Of a stretch of DNA of 64,000 nt, positions 32,589 through 41,984 are shown in pieces. The DNA comes from an uncultured Sphaerochaeta sp. (lineage in GTDB: Bacteria > Spirochaetota > Spirochaetia > Sphaerochaetales > Sphaerochaetaceae): assembly GCF_963677075.1 (NCBI RefSeq), contig NZ_OY781873.1:1612001-1676000 (forward strand), written 5' to 3'. Position numbers and translations under genes: made by a program. Position 1 is the first letter of the stretch, and each line of letters starts with the position of its first letter. The notes below the pieces were generated by a model. The model ran no database searches, had not been told where the DNA came from, and worked only from the letters and a program-made list of their open reading frames with translations.

Positions 32589-34118
32589 GTGAGTGAATAC
32601 GCAATTGAAATGAAGAATATCACCAAGACGTTTCCCGGTGTGGTGGCAAACGACAAGGTAACACTTCAAGTAAGGAAACAGGAAATACATGCCCTGCTTG
32701 GTGAGAATGGGGCAGGTAAATCGACGCTGATGTCCATCTTGTTCGGATCGTACATTGCTGACAGCGGGGAAATATTGCTTGATGGCAATCCTGTGGAGAT
32801 CAAGAATCCCAATGTGGCAACGTCACTGGGAATCGGTATGGTGCACCAGCACTTCAAGCTTGTACAGAACTTCACGGTCACTGAGAATATTGTATTGGGA
32901 ATGGAGCCAGTGAAGGGACGTGTCCTTGATCTGAAAAGTGCTCGTGAGCGTGTTGCCGAACTCAGCAAACAGTATGGCTTGCAGGTTGACCCGGATGCAT
33001 TGATCGAAGATATATCGGTCGGGCAACAGCAGCGTGTCGAGATTCTCAAGACCCTCTACCGTAATGCAAACATCATCATCTTTGACGAACCTACTGCGGT
33101 TCTTACCCCGCAGGAGATTGATGAACTGATGGAAATTCTCAAGGCTCTCCGGGCTGAGGGCAAGACCATTCTGCTTATCACCCACAAGCTTAGGGAGATC
33201 AAGGAAGTCTCTGACCGTTGTACAGTACTGAGACGAGGAACCTATATCGGCACTGTAGATGTTGCCGATGTCAGTGAGCAGGAGCTCGCTGAGATGATGG
33301 TAGGTCGTGCAGTTAAATTTGAGATCGAGAAACCGGAGAAGAAGGTTGGAGAGGTAAAACTCAGCTTGCAGCACCTTGAAGTAAAGGATGAGAATGGGGC
33401 AGTAAAGATCAAGGACCTAAACCTTGATATCCATGACGGTGAGATTGTCGGTATTGCAGGAGTTGATGGGAATGGCCAGAGTGAGCTCCTTGGCGCCATA
33501 ACCGGTCTGATTCCCCTCTCTGGTGGTTCCATCTTGCTGGATGGAGAGCCCATCGAGCAACTCACCATTCGTGAACGTATTGAGAAAGGCCTCGGCTATA
33601 TACCGGAAGATCGCAGAAAATACGGAGTTGTTGGAGAGTTCACCATTGCAGAGAACTCTGCCATCAAGAGCTACTACAAGAGTCCCTATAGGAAACAATT
33701 CGGCATCCTGGATTTTGAAGCAATGAAAACGAGCGCTGAACAACTTATCGACCAGTTCGATATAAGAAGCGCTGAGGGACCGATCACCAAGGCAGGCAGC
33801 CTCTCTGGGGGAAATCAGCAGAAGGTCATTGTTGCCAGGGAGATTTCTCTTTCTCCTAAGGTCCTGGTGGTTGCCCAACCAACTCGCGGCTTGGATGTTG
33901 GTGCAATCGAGTATATTAGGAAGAGAATAATTGATGAAAGAATGAAAGGACGCGCTATATTGTTGGTCTCTCTGGAATTGGATGAGATCATGAACCTGTG
34001 CGACCGAATCGCAACCATCAGCAAGGGGAGCATCGTAGCAGTGAACAAGCAACATGAAGTCACCGAGCGAGAGATCGGCATGATGATGGCTGGGTCCCAT
34101 AAGGAGGCACAGGCATGA
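32589..34118 (+). CDS. Nucleoside ABC transporter ATPase with two nucleotide-binding domains
   Basis: The 509-residue protein carries two ABC domains. The first has LLGENGAGKSTLMSILFG, a Q-loop near MVHQHFKL, ISVGQQQRVEILKTLYR and the Walker B IIFDEPTAVLT. The second has the less canonical GIAGVDGNGQSELLGAITG, LSGGNQQKVIVARE and VLVVAQPTRGLDVGA, as usual for this family (NupO/YufO, RbsA). The start is taken as GTG at 32589, with AGGAG 6 nt upstream; the open frame begins earlier at 32544 but without a ribosome site. The stop overlaps the permease start by 4 bp (ATGA). Confidence 0.92.
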   Translation: MSEYAIEMKNITKTFPGVVANDKVTLQVRKQEIHALLGENGAGKSTLMSILFGSYIADSGEILLDGNPVEIKNPNVATSLGIGMVHQHFKLVQNFTVTENIVLGMEPVKGRVLDLKSARERVAELSKQYGLQVDPDALIEDISVGQQQRVEILKTLYRNANIIIFDEPTAVLTPQEIDELMEILKALRAEGKTILLITHKLREIKEVSDRCTVLRRGTYIGTVDVADVSEQELAEMMVGRAVKFEIEKPEKKVGEVKLSLQHLEVKDENGAVKIKDLNLDIHDGEIVGIAGVDGNGQSELLGAITGLIPLSGGSILLDGEPIEQLTIRERIEKGLGYIPEDRRKYGVVGEFTIAENSAIKSYYKSPYRKQFGILDFEAMKTSAEQLIDQFDIRSAEGPITKAGSLSGGNQQKVIVAREISLSPKVLVVAQPTRGLDVGAIEYIRKRIIDERMKGRAILLVSLELDEIMNLCDRIATISKGSIVAVNKQHEVTEREIGMMMAGSHKEAQA

Positions 34119-35215
34119 AGCTAACCCGGGAACGACTTATACAAAACGACGGGGCAGTTTCGGTCCTTGTCGTAGTTCTTGGTTTCCTTGTAGGGACCAT
34201 CCTGGTTGCCTTGGTGGGGAAGAACCCGCTTAACATGTACAAGGCAATTCTACAAGCACTCAGCGGATACAATATCGACAACGGAAAGATGAACGTCCGT
34301 TATATTGGTGAGACTCTCAACTACTCGGTTCCCTTCATTCTCTGTGGACTTTCCATGGGGTTTGCAAACCGAGTAGGTCTGTTCAATATCGGTGGAGAAG
34401 GGCAGTACATCATGGGCATGACCATTGCACAGATGGTGGCCTTGCTTGGTCCACAGATACAAGGACTGCACTGGGTGCTTGCCATCGTCTGCGCAATACT
34501 CATTGGGTCCCTCTGGGGTGGATTGGTAGGAGTGCTGAAAGCAAAGTATGAAGTAAGTGAGGTTGTATCAACCATCATGCTCAACTACATTGCCTTGTAT
34601 CTAAGTCGCATCATCTCACTGCAAATGCCTGGAGCAACCACCTACAAGACAGCTGACTTTCCTGAGACTGCCTTGATCACCAATGACTTCTTCACCAAGA
34701 TCACCAACTATTCGTTGTTGAATAATGGTATCTTTTTAATGATCATCGCAGTGATCGTGTTTTGGTTCATCATGGAGAAAACCAGTCTTGGGTTTGGCAT
34801 GCGGGCTACTGGATTCAACAAGGAAGCAGCAAGGGCAAGCGGTATACCGGTGGTAAAATCCATTGCACTTTCCATGGCGATTGCTGGAGCTTTTGCAGGC
34901 CTTGCTGGAGGCATTGTTGCATTGGGTTCCTTTAAGTATGGAAGAGTCCTCTCTGGGATGGATAATTATGGTTTTGACGGTATTGCTGTTGCCTTGGTAG
35001 GAAACAGTACTGCTCTTGGTACCACCCTCGCGGGACTCCTGTTCGGTATGCTCAAGAACGCACAAGCTCTGATGCAAGGGAAGCAGATTCCCAAGGAAAT
35101 TACCTTCATCATCCAGGGAATGATTGTAATCTTCATTGCCCTTCGTTCAGCCCTGATCCTCTACCAACAGCACCTCGATAAGAAAAAACTGCAGAAGGAG
35201 GTAGGAGTCAAATGA
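34115..35215 (+). CDS. Nucleoside ABC transporter permease 1
   Basis: The 366-residue inner-membrane protein has about 8-9 helices and belongs to the BPD_transp_2 family (YufP/NupP type). Typical segments are GFANRVGLFNIGGEGQYIMG, the coupling loop GFGMRATGFNKEAARASGI and GGIVALGSFKYGRVLSGMDNYGFDGIAVALVG. It pairs with the next permease to form the channel. Its start and stop both overlap neighbouring genes by 4 bp, which implies tight translational coupling. Confidence 0.92.
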   Translation: MKLTRERLIQNDGAVSVLVVVLGFLVGTILVALVGKNPLNMYKAILQALSGYNIDNGKMNVRYIGETLNYSVPFILCGLSMGFANRVGLFNIGGEGQYIMGMTIAQMVALLGPQIQGLHWVLAIVCAILIGSLWGGLVGVLKAKYEVSEVVSTIMLNYIALYLSRIISLQMPGATTYKTADFPETALITNDFFTKITNYSLLNNGIFLMIIAVIVFWFIMEKTSLGFGMRATGFNKEAARASGIPVVKSIALSMAIAGAFAGLAGGIVALGSFKYGRVLSGMDNYGFDGIAVALVGNSTALGTTLAGLLFGMLKNAQALMQGKQIPKEITFIIQGMIVIFIALRSALILYQQHLDKKKLQKEVGVK

Positions 35216-36123
35216 GTATGATACTTGGAATGCTACCTTCTGTATTGATGATCGTGGCCCCCATTCTCATCACCGCCATCGGTGGGATGATCTGTGAGAA
35301 GTCAGGGGTGGTAAATATTGCCTTGGAAGGCCTTATGGCGATCGGTGCATGTACAGCTGCAGCTGCACATGTCCTGATGGAGATGGCCGGGGTTCCTCAA
35401 ACACTTTCCCTCTTCCTGGCCCTGACCATGGGGTTTGTAGTTGGGGGACTGTTCTCCCTTATCCATGCTGTGGCAGCAATCAATCTTAATGCTGACCAGA
35501 CCATCAGTGGTACCGGAATCAACCTGCTCTCCACTGGTGTAACGATTTTTGCCAGCCAGATTCTCTTCAATGCTGACAGAACCAAGGAGTTCATGATGGG
35601 CATGCAGACCGACGCACTTGGCATCTATCCGACTGCCTATATTGCCGTTGCTGTTGTTGTCCTCTCGTGGATCCTGCTCTACAAGCTCCCCTTCGGGATG
35701 CACCTCAGAGCATGTGGTGAACATCCTGGAGCAGCGGAAAGTGTCGGTATCAACGTGAAGAAGATGCGTTATTTTGCTGTTATCTCCAGTGGTGTCCTTG
35801 CTGGTCTTGCAGGTGGTTGTGTGGTACTTACCCAGACCATCCAATATACAAGCAATACCATCAACGGTCGTGGGTTTATCGCACTTGCTGCTGTTTCTTT
35901 CGGTCGTTGGAGTCCCCTGGGGGTAACCGGTGCAGCTTTCCTCTTTGGAACAGCACAGGCTTTCGCCATTATCGCCAACAACGTTCCGGCTTTGAAGGCG
36001 CTTCCTTCGGAAGTCTTCAATATTCTCCCCTATGTCGTGACACTCGTGGCACTGGTGCTTTCCAGTGGCAAGAACTATGCGCCACGTGCTGCAGGCAAGC
36101 CATATGAGAAGGGGGCAAGCTGA
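35212..36123 (+). CDS. Nucleoside ABC transporter permease 2
   Basis: The 303-residue BPD_transp_2 permease (YufQ/NupQ type) has about 8 helices. Family segments include GGMICEKSGVVNIALEGLM, GTGINLLSTGVTIF, the coupling loop FGMHLRACGEHPGAAESVGI and the C-terminal GRGFIALAAVSFGRWSPLGV. It starts within the stop of the first permease, and its TGA shares one base with the ATG of the phosphorylase gene. Confidence 0.92.
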   Translation: MSMILGMLPSVLMIVAPILITAIGGMICEKSGVVNIALEGLMAIGACTAAAAHVLMEMAGVPQTLSLFLALTMGFVVGGLFSLIHAVAAINLNADQTISGTGINLLSTGVTIFASQILFNADRTKEFMMGMQTDALGIYPTAYIAVAVVVLSWILLYKLPFGMHLRACGEHPGAAESVGINVKKMRYFAVISSGVLAGLAGGCVVLTQTIQYTSNTINGRGFIALAAVSFGRWSPLGVTGAAFLFGTAQAFAIIANNVPALKALPSEVFNILPYVVTLVALVLSSGKNYAPRAAGKPYEKGAS

Positions 36124-36842
36124 TGACTCCTCACAATAGAGCATCCAAGGCAGATATTGCACCGGTGGTGCTTGCTCCTGGGGATCCCTTGCGAGCAAAG
36201 CTGGTGGCTGAACACTTCCTTGAAGATGCCCGTCTGGTTACCGATGTGAGAAATGTTCTAGGATACACAGGTGTCTACAATCATATGCCGGTCTCAGTAC
36301 TCTCTACTGGGATGGGCGGCCCGTCAGTTGGTATATACAGCTATGAACTGTTCACCGAGTATGGAGTTGATGCCATCATCCGTATCGGAACCTGTGGAGG
36401 CTTGCAACCATCCATCGCTGTGGGTGATCTGATTGCTGCAATGACTGCTAGTACTGATAGCAATTGGGCTCACCAGTATAACCTGAAGGGGAGTCTCAGT
36501 CCCGTCTGCGATTCCAATCTACTCTTGAGAGCCCTTTCGGTAGCCAAGAAGCTTGAGATACCCATGCATGCCGGTATGGTGTTTTCCAGTGATCTTTTTT
36601 CTTCCTACAATGCATTGGGAGAGGATAGTTGGCAGGCTTGGGCAAGGATGGGGGCTTTGGCACAGGATATGGAAACCTATGCCTTGTATAGTACCGCTGC
36701 ATGGACAAAAAAACATGCATTGAGTCTGCTTACTATGACAGACAGCTGTGTAACCGGTCAGGGCTTTGGCGATGAGATGCGCACAGTAGGCTTATACCCC
36801 ATGATTGAGGTCGCCTTGCAGATTGCAAGTGAGGTACGCTGA
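36123..36842 (+). CDS. deoD: Purine nucleoside phosphorylase, DeoD type
   Basis: The 239-residue enzyme cleaves purine nucleosides with phosphate to base and ribose-1-phosphate. It has LAPGDPLRAKLVAEHFLED (phosphate-binding Gly and Arg), VLSTGMGGPSVGIYSYELF, IRIGTCGGLQP, QDMETYALYSTAA (nucleoside Glu/Met motif) and TMTDS with the catalytic Asp. Length fits the hexameric bacterial form. The ATG overlaps the previous stop (TGATG). Its place inside the transporter operon indicates that imported nucleosides are phosphorolysed at once. Confidence 0.92.
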   Translation: MTPHNRASKADIAPVVLAPGDPLRAKLVAEHFLEDARLVTDVRNVLGYTGVYNHMPVSVLSTGMGGPSVGIYSYELFTEYGVDAIIRIGTCGGLQPSIAVGDLIAAMTASTDSNWAHQYNLKGSLSPVCDSNLLLRALSVAKKLEIPMHAGMVFSSDLFSSYNALGEDSWQAWARMGALAQDMETYALYSTAAWTKKHALSLLTMTDSCVTGQGFGDEMRTVGLYPMIEVALQIASEVR

Positions 36843-37453
36843 TGGATTTTATCGATGCCATGCAACATCGCTTTGCTTGTAAACGCTATGATGAACAGAG
36901 AAATGTCAGTGATGCTCAACTGAAACAGATCCTTGAATATGGCAGATTGACTCCCACGTCCTTTGGTCTTGAATTGTGGTCCTTTCATGTAGTGAGGAGT
37001 GCAGAGAAAAAAACAGCACTCTTTCATGCATGTTTTGATCAGGAGTCAGTGGCAACGAGTGCCTTTACCGTTGCTGTAATGGTGAGGAAATCGGCGTTTG
37101 CCAATCCTGATGGAGATCTGGTACATAGCCGCGGAATGCGATTCCCCGATCCTCTGGATGTGTTCATTGACGATTATCGTCCCTACTATGATTATCTCAA
37201 ACAGGAAGGACGTCTGGACTGTTGGTTGAAGAGCCAGGGATATCTAGCAATTGCCAATATGATGACAGGGGCTGCCCTGATGGGTATCCAAAGCTGTGCC
37301 ATTGAAGGTTTTCATGAACAACAGGTTCTTGATGTGCTGTCACTCGATGGGAATCAGTGGCAAGCTTCCTTGCTCGCAACCTTCGGCTATCCTGCTGAAG
37401 CAGAGCGGCCGAAGATTCGTGAGCGCTTGGAAGATCTGGTTGTCTTCCACTAG
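36842..37453 (+). CDS. NfsB-like nitroreductase family NAD(P)H oxidoreductase
   Basis: The 203-residue FMN enzyme shows the HRFACKRYDEQRNVSD opening (FMN phosphate contacts), LTPTSFGLELWSFHVV, and MTGAALMGIQSCAIEGF. It resembles NfsB/YfkO-type nitroreductases that reduce quinones, flavins or nitro groups. The gene is coupled to deoD by the TGATG overlap, yet its role in nucleoside metabolism is not obvious. Its last 4 bp overlap the convergent nucleoside hydrolase. Confidence 0.88.
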   Translation: MDFIDAMQHRFACKRYDEQRNVSDAQLKQILEYGRLTPTSFGLELWSFHVVRSAEKKTALFHACFDQESVATSAFTVAVMVRKSAFANPDGDLVHSRGMRFPDPLDVFIDDYRPYYDYLKQEGRLDCWLKSQGYLAIANMMTGAALMGIQSCAIEGFHEQQVLDVLSLDGNQWQASLLATFGYPAEAERPKIRERLEDLVVFH

Positions 37454-38367
37454 GGGAGGACAGCAAAAGCTTTATCAACCAGTGACCAGAACCAAGGAAT
37501 ATCGATGGAGGTGGCAATATGCACTCCATCGTTGTTTTTTGTCTCTTCCTTGATGGTTCTTCCATAGGAAGGTCCCCTCTGGCAATCAACCCAGACTCGC
37601 ATGTACTCAGTCTGTACTTTATGAGGATCGGCTAGATAGGCAACACATAAGGGGTCATGCATCTGTGGCCATCCCTGCTTCTGACGGGTATAATTGGCCT
37701 GGTAGGTGTCCATGCAAGCGGCAAATACCTGTGCCGAATTTGTCTTGATCGCATGGTAGCCTTCCAGGCGTGAGGGGCTCAAGGTAACCTGTCTGGTACA
37801 ATCGAGGGGGAAGAGCACCAACTTGGCACCACTGGAGAAGACAACCTGTGCTGCCTCAGGGTCTGCATAGGTATTGAATTCAGCAAATGCCGTAACATTT
37901 CCATTGCTGAAAGATCCTCCCATAATGATGATCTGCTTGGTGAGCTGTGCTACCTCTCCATCTCTCTGCATAGCCAATGCAAGATCGGTCAGTGGCCCAA
38001 CGCTGATGATGGTTATCTCTCCTGGATATGTATGCAAGAGCCTGATCATGGCATCGATACCGTTCTCTTCCTGTACTGCCAGTCTCTTTCTAGGTGGGAA
38101 AACGGGGCCATCAAGGCCCGACTCCCCATGGAAATCTCCTGCAGCTACCGGCTCCCTTACCAGAGGTTTTTCGGCTCCTTTATAGACAGGGCACTCCAAT
38201 CCAGCAGTCTCAGCAATATTCAGCGTGTTTTCAAGGGTTTTCTCCAACCCAACATTCCCATTCGTGGCTATAAGAGCCTCAATGTGAAGTGTATCCAACC
38301 CTGCTGCAAGAAACAGCGCAACCGCATCATCAAGACCGGTATCAACATCCAGTATGACTCGTTCCAT
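37450..38367 (-). CDS. Inosine/uridine-preferring nucleoside hydrolase family enzyme
   Basis: The 305-residue enzyme hydrolyses ribonucleosides to base and ribose. The Ca2+-binding DVDTGLDDAVALF is at the N-terminus, followed by ATNGNVGLEKT, SVGPLTDLALA, IIMGGSF, FAEFNTYADPEAA and the catalytic His in MHDPLCVAYLAD. It directly abuts the upstream NCS2 permease gene, with no gap between the permease stop and its ATG, and has a GAGGG ribosome site inside the permease end. It is a second nucleoside route opposite the deoD operon. Confidence 0.92.
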   Translation of the reverse strand: MERVILDVDTGLDDAVALFLAAGLDTLHIEALIATNGNVGLEKTLENTLNIAETAGLECPVYKGAEKPLVREPVAAGDFHGESGLDGPVFPPRKRLAVQEENGIDAMIRLLHTYPGEITIISVGPLTDLALAMQRDGEVAQLTKQIIIMGGSFSNGNVTAFAEFNTYADPEAAQVVFSSGAKLVLFPLDCTRQVTLSPSRLEGYHAIKTNSAQVFAACMDTYQANYTRQKQGWPQMHDPLCVAYLADPHKVQTEYMRVWVDCQRGPSYGRTIKEETKNNDGVHIATSIDIPWFWSLVDKAFAVLP

Positions 38368-39663
38368 CTAATCCCTCTTCGGTAACATGATATTTAGGGC
38401 AACAGCTACAACCGTTGCGATAACCACCGGTGACTGTCCGAACACTGTCTGGAACCAAACGGGGAAGGTTGCCAGGGCAGCCGACGATTCCGCTAACCCG
38501 ATTCCCAGCGCTGCAGAGAGTCCCACGATTGACGTATTTCGGTAGTTCATCTCCTCAGATACTACCAGTTTCATACCGGTCATGGCAATTGAAGCAAATA
38601 CACTGATAGTAGCTCCTCCCAGTACACTTTGAGGAATTGTTGTCAAGACGGCGCTGAACTTCGGGATCAGTCCAGCAAGTAAGAGTATCAAGGCAGAAAG
38701 ACCAAGGGTGAACCGGTTGATGACACGGGTGGTGGTCACAATACCAACATTCTGACTGTAGGTTGCCGTGGGAAGGCCTCCCATGAAGGAACCCAGGATA
38801 TTGGTAAGGCCATAGCCGGTAATTCCTGCTCTCAATTCCTTCGTCGTGGGTTCCCTGTCCATCGCGCCAACCGTGGTTGCTGTGAAATCCCCGATGGCTT
38901 GGATGGCATTGATTGCAAATAATATTCCCATGGAAAAACTGGCAGCAATGTCGAACTTGATACCGAAATGCATAAACTCTGGTGCCTGGAAATACCTCGC
39001 TTCATTGATAGCGGAGAAGTCCACGATGCCAAAAACAAGAGAGAGTCCATAACCCACAATGATGCCGATAAGGATGGACGCAAGCTTGAATATTCCTCTC
39101 CCCAGATGATTGAGTATCGTTACCACTGCAAGCGTGAGAAAGGCGAGTGTCCAGTTCAGTGGCGAGCCATACGAAGGGCTCCCAATTCCTCCAGCCATGT
39201 AGTTTATGGCGGTAGGATAGAGGGAAAGTCCAATGGTAAATACCACGGTTCCTGTGATCAGGGGAGGAAAAAATTTTCTGAGCTGTTTTACGAATATGCC
39301 CACCAGGATGGCTACAATTCCCCCTACCAACTGTGATCCAAATATGGTGGCAAGGTCATATCCCAATGCGATAGCTTGCATGCTCGGCAGATACGCAAAG
39401 CTCACTCCCAGGATGACAGGGAGTCCTGAGCCGAGGACTCCTGCAATGGGAAAGAGCTGGAGGAATGTAGCCAAGCTTGCTATGACCAATGCTCCCTGAA
39501 CAAGGATGATGGAATCTTGCGGAGCAAGGTTTGCAACACGGCTGAGGATCAAGGCTGGGGTTACACAGCCAACTATCATGGCAACCACATGCTGGATGGC
39601 AAGTGGGAGAGCCTGTTTCAGGGGAGCCCTGCCATTGAGGTCAAAGAGTGTAGAAGTCTGCAT
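38368..39663 (-). CDS. NCS2-family uracil/xanthine permease
   Basis: The 431-residue membrane protein has 12-14 helices with NCS2 motifs: a TFLQLFPIAGVLGSGLPVIL stretch, the conserved Glu-containing IGDFTATTVGAMDRE, and FMGGLPTATYSQNVGIV with the family Q-N pair. It is closer to the PbuX/UacT purine type than to UraA, judged by eye. It imports a nucleobase by proton symport, which suits the hydrolase translated right after it. No ribosome binding site precedes the ATG; a TATCAT hexamer sits exactly 6 nt upstream. Confidence 0.9.
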   Translation of the reverse strand: MQTSTLFDLNGRAPLKQALPLAIQHVVAMIVGCVTPALILSRVANLAPQDSIILVQGALVIASLATFLQLFPIAGVLGSGLPVILGVSFAYLPSMQAIALGYDLATIFGSQLVGGIVAILVGIFVKQLRKFFPPLITGTVVFTIGLSLYPTAINYMAGGIGSPSYGSPLNWTLAFLTLAVVTILNHLGRGIFKLASILIGIIVGYGLSLVFGIVDFSAINEARYFQAPEFMHFGIKFDIAASFSMGILFAINAIQAIGDFTATTVGAMDREPTTKELRAGITGYGLTNILGSFMGGLPTATYSQNVGIVTTTRVINRFTLGLSALILLLAGLIPKFSAVLTTIPQSVLGGATISVFASIAMTGMKLVVSEEMNYRNTSIVGLSAALGIGLAESSAALATFPVWFQTVFGQSPVVIATVVAVALNIMLPKRD

Positions 39664-39742
39664 GGCATGATGATATCACATCTGGATTTCCCAACGTACC
39701 TTTTTTCTCTCAAAATGGTGAAGGATGTGGTAGGATACATCT

Positions 39743-40543
39743 ATGAAAATTATACAAATTGCTGTAGGGCCAAATCAGGTCCCTCTTACAGGATACCTCC
39801 AGGATATCACCGGTGATGGGGGAATCAGGAACATTCGCCCGACAATTGTCATCTGCCCAGGGGGTGGTTATCGGTTTCGCTCTGAACGTGAACGTGATCC
39901 GGTTGCGTTGCACTTTCTTTCAATGAGCTACAATGTTTTCATACTGGACTATTCAGTACAGGAAGCGGCAAAGGACCTGAATCCCTTGCTGGAAGCCAGT
40001 GATGCCTTGATCAAGATTCATGAACATGCATTTGAATGGATGTGTGATCCAACAAGGATAGCCATCATGGGTTTCAGCGCTGGTGGTCATCTTGCTGCAT
40101 CCTTGGCTCTCTTGCACAAGCACCCCATGCTCGCGGCAAAACAAAAGATTGTGGATGAGAACAATAAACCTGATGCTGCAATACTCTGTTATCCGGTAAT
40201 CAGTGGTGGAAAATATGCTCATGAAGAGAGTCTGGACTGGGTCAGTGGAAAAGACCCGGAGCTACGCTCCCTCTTGAGCTTGGAAAACCAAGTGACCAGG
40301 GATGCTTCTCCCTTGTTCATATGGCATACCGTCACTGATGCGAGTGTTCCCGTGGAGAACAGCCTCCAGTTGGCTGTAAACCTGCAGAAAGCAAAGGTCC
40401 CCTACGAACTCCATCTGTTCGAAAGCGGGGACCATGGTCTTTCGATGTGCACTGAAGAAGTAGGTACCCCTCATGAAGCGTGTCGCCAATGGGTAGCACT
40501 TGCTTCCAATTGGCTGAACAACCGCTTCGCACATACCTTATAG
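39743..40543 (+). CDS. Alpha/beta hydrolase (BD-FAE/acetyl-xylan-esterase-like)
   Basis: The 266-residue enzyme has the oxyanion-hole strand VICPGGGYRFRSERERDPVA, the nucleophile elbow GFSAGGHLAASLAL, an acid in TVTDASVPVENS and the catalytic His in ESGDHGLSM. This is the BD-FAE/Aes-like group that deacetylates sugars or xylan oligomers. It has no signal peptide, so it would act on imported oligosaccharides. TAGGA lies 7 nt before the ATG. It is divergent from the NCS2 permease, and its end overlaps the convergent FAD dehydrogenase by 6 bp. Confidence 0.87.
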   Translation: MKIIQIAVGPNQVPLTGYLQDITGDGGIRNIRPTIVICPGGGYRFRSERERDPVALHFLSMSYNVFILDYSVQEAAKDLNPLLEASDALIKIHEHAFEWMCDPTRIAIMGFSAGGHLAASLALLHKHPMLAAKQKIVDENNKPDAAILCYPVISGGKYAHEESLDWVSGKDPELRSLLSLENQVTRDASPLFIWHTVTDASVPVENSLQLAVNLQKAKVPYELHLFESGDHGLSMCTEEVGTPHEACRQWVALASNWLNNRFAHTL

Positions 40544-41821
40544 GGTGTCGAGGATGCCCTCAGCACTCCGAATTCCGCTGGCCCAGGCTCCGGTAATTCC
40601 ACGGCTTGTGCCAGCACCATCTCCAGCAAACCAGATATCCTCTTTTACGCGGAATCGTTCATCCAGGTAGGCTGGTTTGTTTGCATAGAGTTTAATCTCA
40701 GGGTAGTACATGATCGTGGAGGGGTGAAGCACACCCGGGACAATGGTATCCAGGTTTTTCATTGCTTTCCAGATAGCGCGAAGGATTTTCGCAGGAATTG
40801 CAAGGGAGATATCCCCAGGACAACAGGTTTTCAGCGTAGGCTCAAAGTCATAGAGGTCCCCGCTGAAGCTTGCTTCCTTGCTCCTTGAACCGAGGCGGAA
40901 ATCACCAACTCGCTGCATCAGGGGCTGCCCACCACCCATGAGGGCAGCCTGCAGTCCAAGATTTTCTGCGAAGGCCTGTCCACTGGCAAGAGGAGCGGTA
41001 AACCGTACTGTTTTCAGGATTGCGAAGTTTACCAATCCATTGTCATGCTTGCTGTCTGGGGCAAAGGCATGACCATTCACCGAATACCACTGGTCACCTC
41101 TGTTTGTCGCATACCGCTCACGAACCACGTGGGCGTTTCCGCTGTTGGTGCAGAATGTACGCACTTTCTCAGGGAAATAGAACTTCGGGTCATAGTAATC
41201 CCGCACGATGGGATAGTGCTCAATCCTGGTCTCGACCCGTACCCCGATGTCGACGATATTGTCGATGAAAGGAATGTCGAGTGAACGCATCAGGTCCTGA
41301 AGGAAATGGAATCCTTTTCTACCCGGCGCTATCAGCAACCGCTTATAACCAATCTCGCGTTTCTCGGTAACGATGAACTGTTCCTCGGCATTCACCGTTT
41401 CCATTGCCTCTCCAAGAGCAAGATCGATGCCCAGCGTTTCAAGACGAGCAAGCAATTCCTTGATGAGCTTGAGTCCGCCATCAGTGCCAAGATGTGTCTG
41501 TTTGATTTCCAGCAGTGAACAGCCTAGTCTCTCTGCTCGCTTCTGGTAGATGTCGATGTTCTGTTTTTCAAGGAATGATGGTTTGAGAAAGTCGATAACC
41601 TGTTTCAGGTAATGCTCTGCAGCTTCCTCAGTCCAGTATTCAACAGGAAACCCGATTGGGTAGGTGAAATTCATCTTGCAGTCATTTCGCATACCGCCAG
41701 TAGACACCCTTTCCCGATCAAGTATTAATATCTTTAGATCAGGCCGCCTCTCACGCAGCGTAAAGGCTGCACCCATTCCTGCCGGTCCGCTTCCTACAAT
41801 GACAACATCATATCGATCCAT
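40538..41821 (-). CDS. FAD-dependent dehydrogenase (COG2509-like)
   Basis: The 427-residue flavoprotein has the dinucleotide fold VVIVGSGPAGMGAAFTL, the variable-loop element TGGMRNDCKMNF, and the C-terminal FAGDGAGTSRGITGAWASG, which closes the FAD site. These features match the uncharacterised FAD-dependent dehydrogenases of COG2509. The exact reaction is unknown. The frame is open far upstream, but GGGAGGG 7 nt before the ATG at 41821 and the family start support the shorter form. It is divergent from the Fic-like gene. Confidence 0.85.
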   Translation of the reverse strand: MDRYDVVIVGSGPAGMGAAFTLRERRPDLKILILDRERVSTGGMRNDCKMNFTYPIGFPVEYWTEEAAEHYLKQVIDFLKPSFLEKQNIDIYQKRAERLGCSLLEIKQTHLGTDGGLKLIKELLARLETLGIDLALGEAMETVNAEEQFIVTEKREIGYKRLLIAPGRKGFHFLQDLMRSLDIPFIDNIVDIGVRVETRIEHYPIVRDYYDPKFYFPEKVRTFCTNSGNAHVVRERYATNRGDQWYSVNGHAFAPDSKHDNGLVNFAILKTVRFTAPLASGQAFAENLGLQAALMGGGQPLMQRVGDFRLGSRSKEASFSGDLYDFEPTLKTCCPGDISLAIPAKILRAIWKAMKNLDTIVPGVLHPSTIMYYPEIKLYANKPAYLDERFRVKEDIWFAGDGAGTSRGITGAWASGIRSAEGILDTL

Positions 41822-41984
41822 GGAGTACCCTCCCAGTTGTGATAGGAAAGGTTCCCCTTTCCAACCAATTATCCCCATTCTCTCTGCTTTGCTCAAGCCC
41901 TTCTGGGTATAGGAAGCCTTGCACAGAGCACAGATTCGTGGTAATAAACCTATGTAGGAAGGATTGGATAGAAAGGGAGAAACT

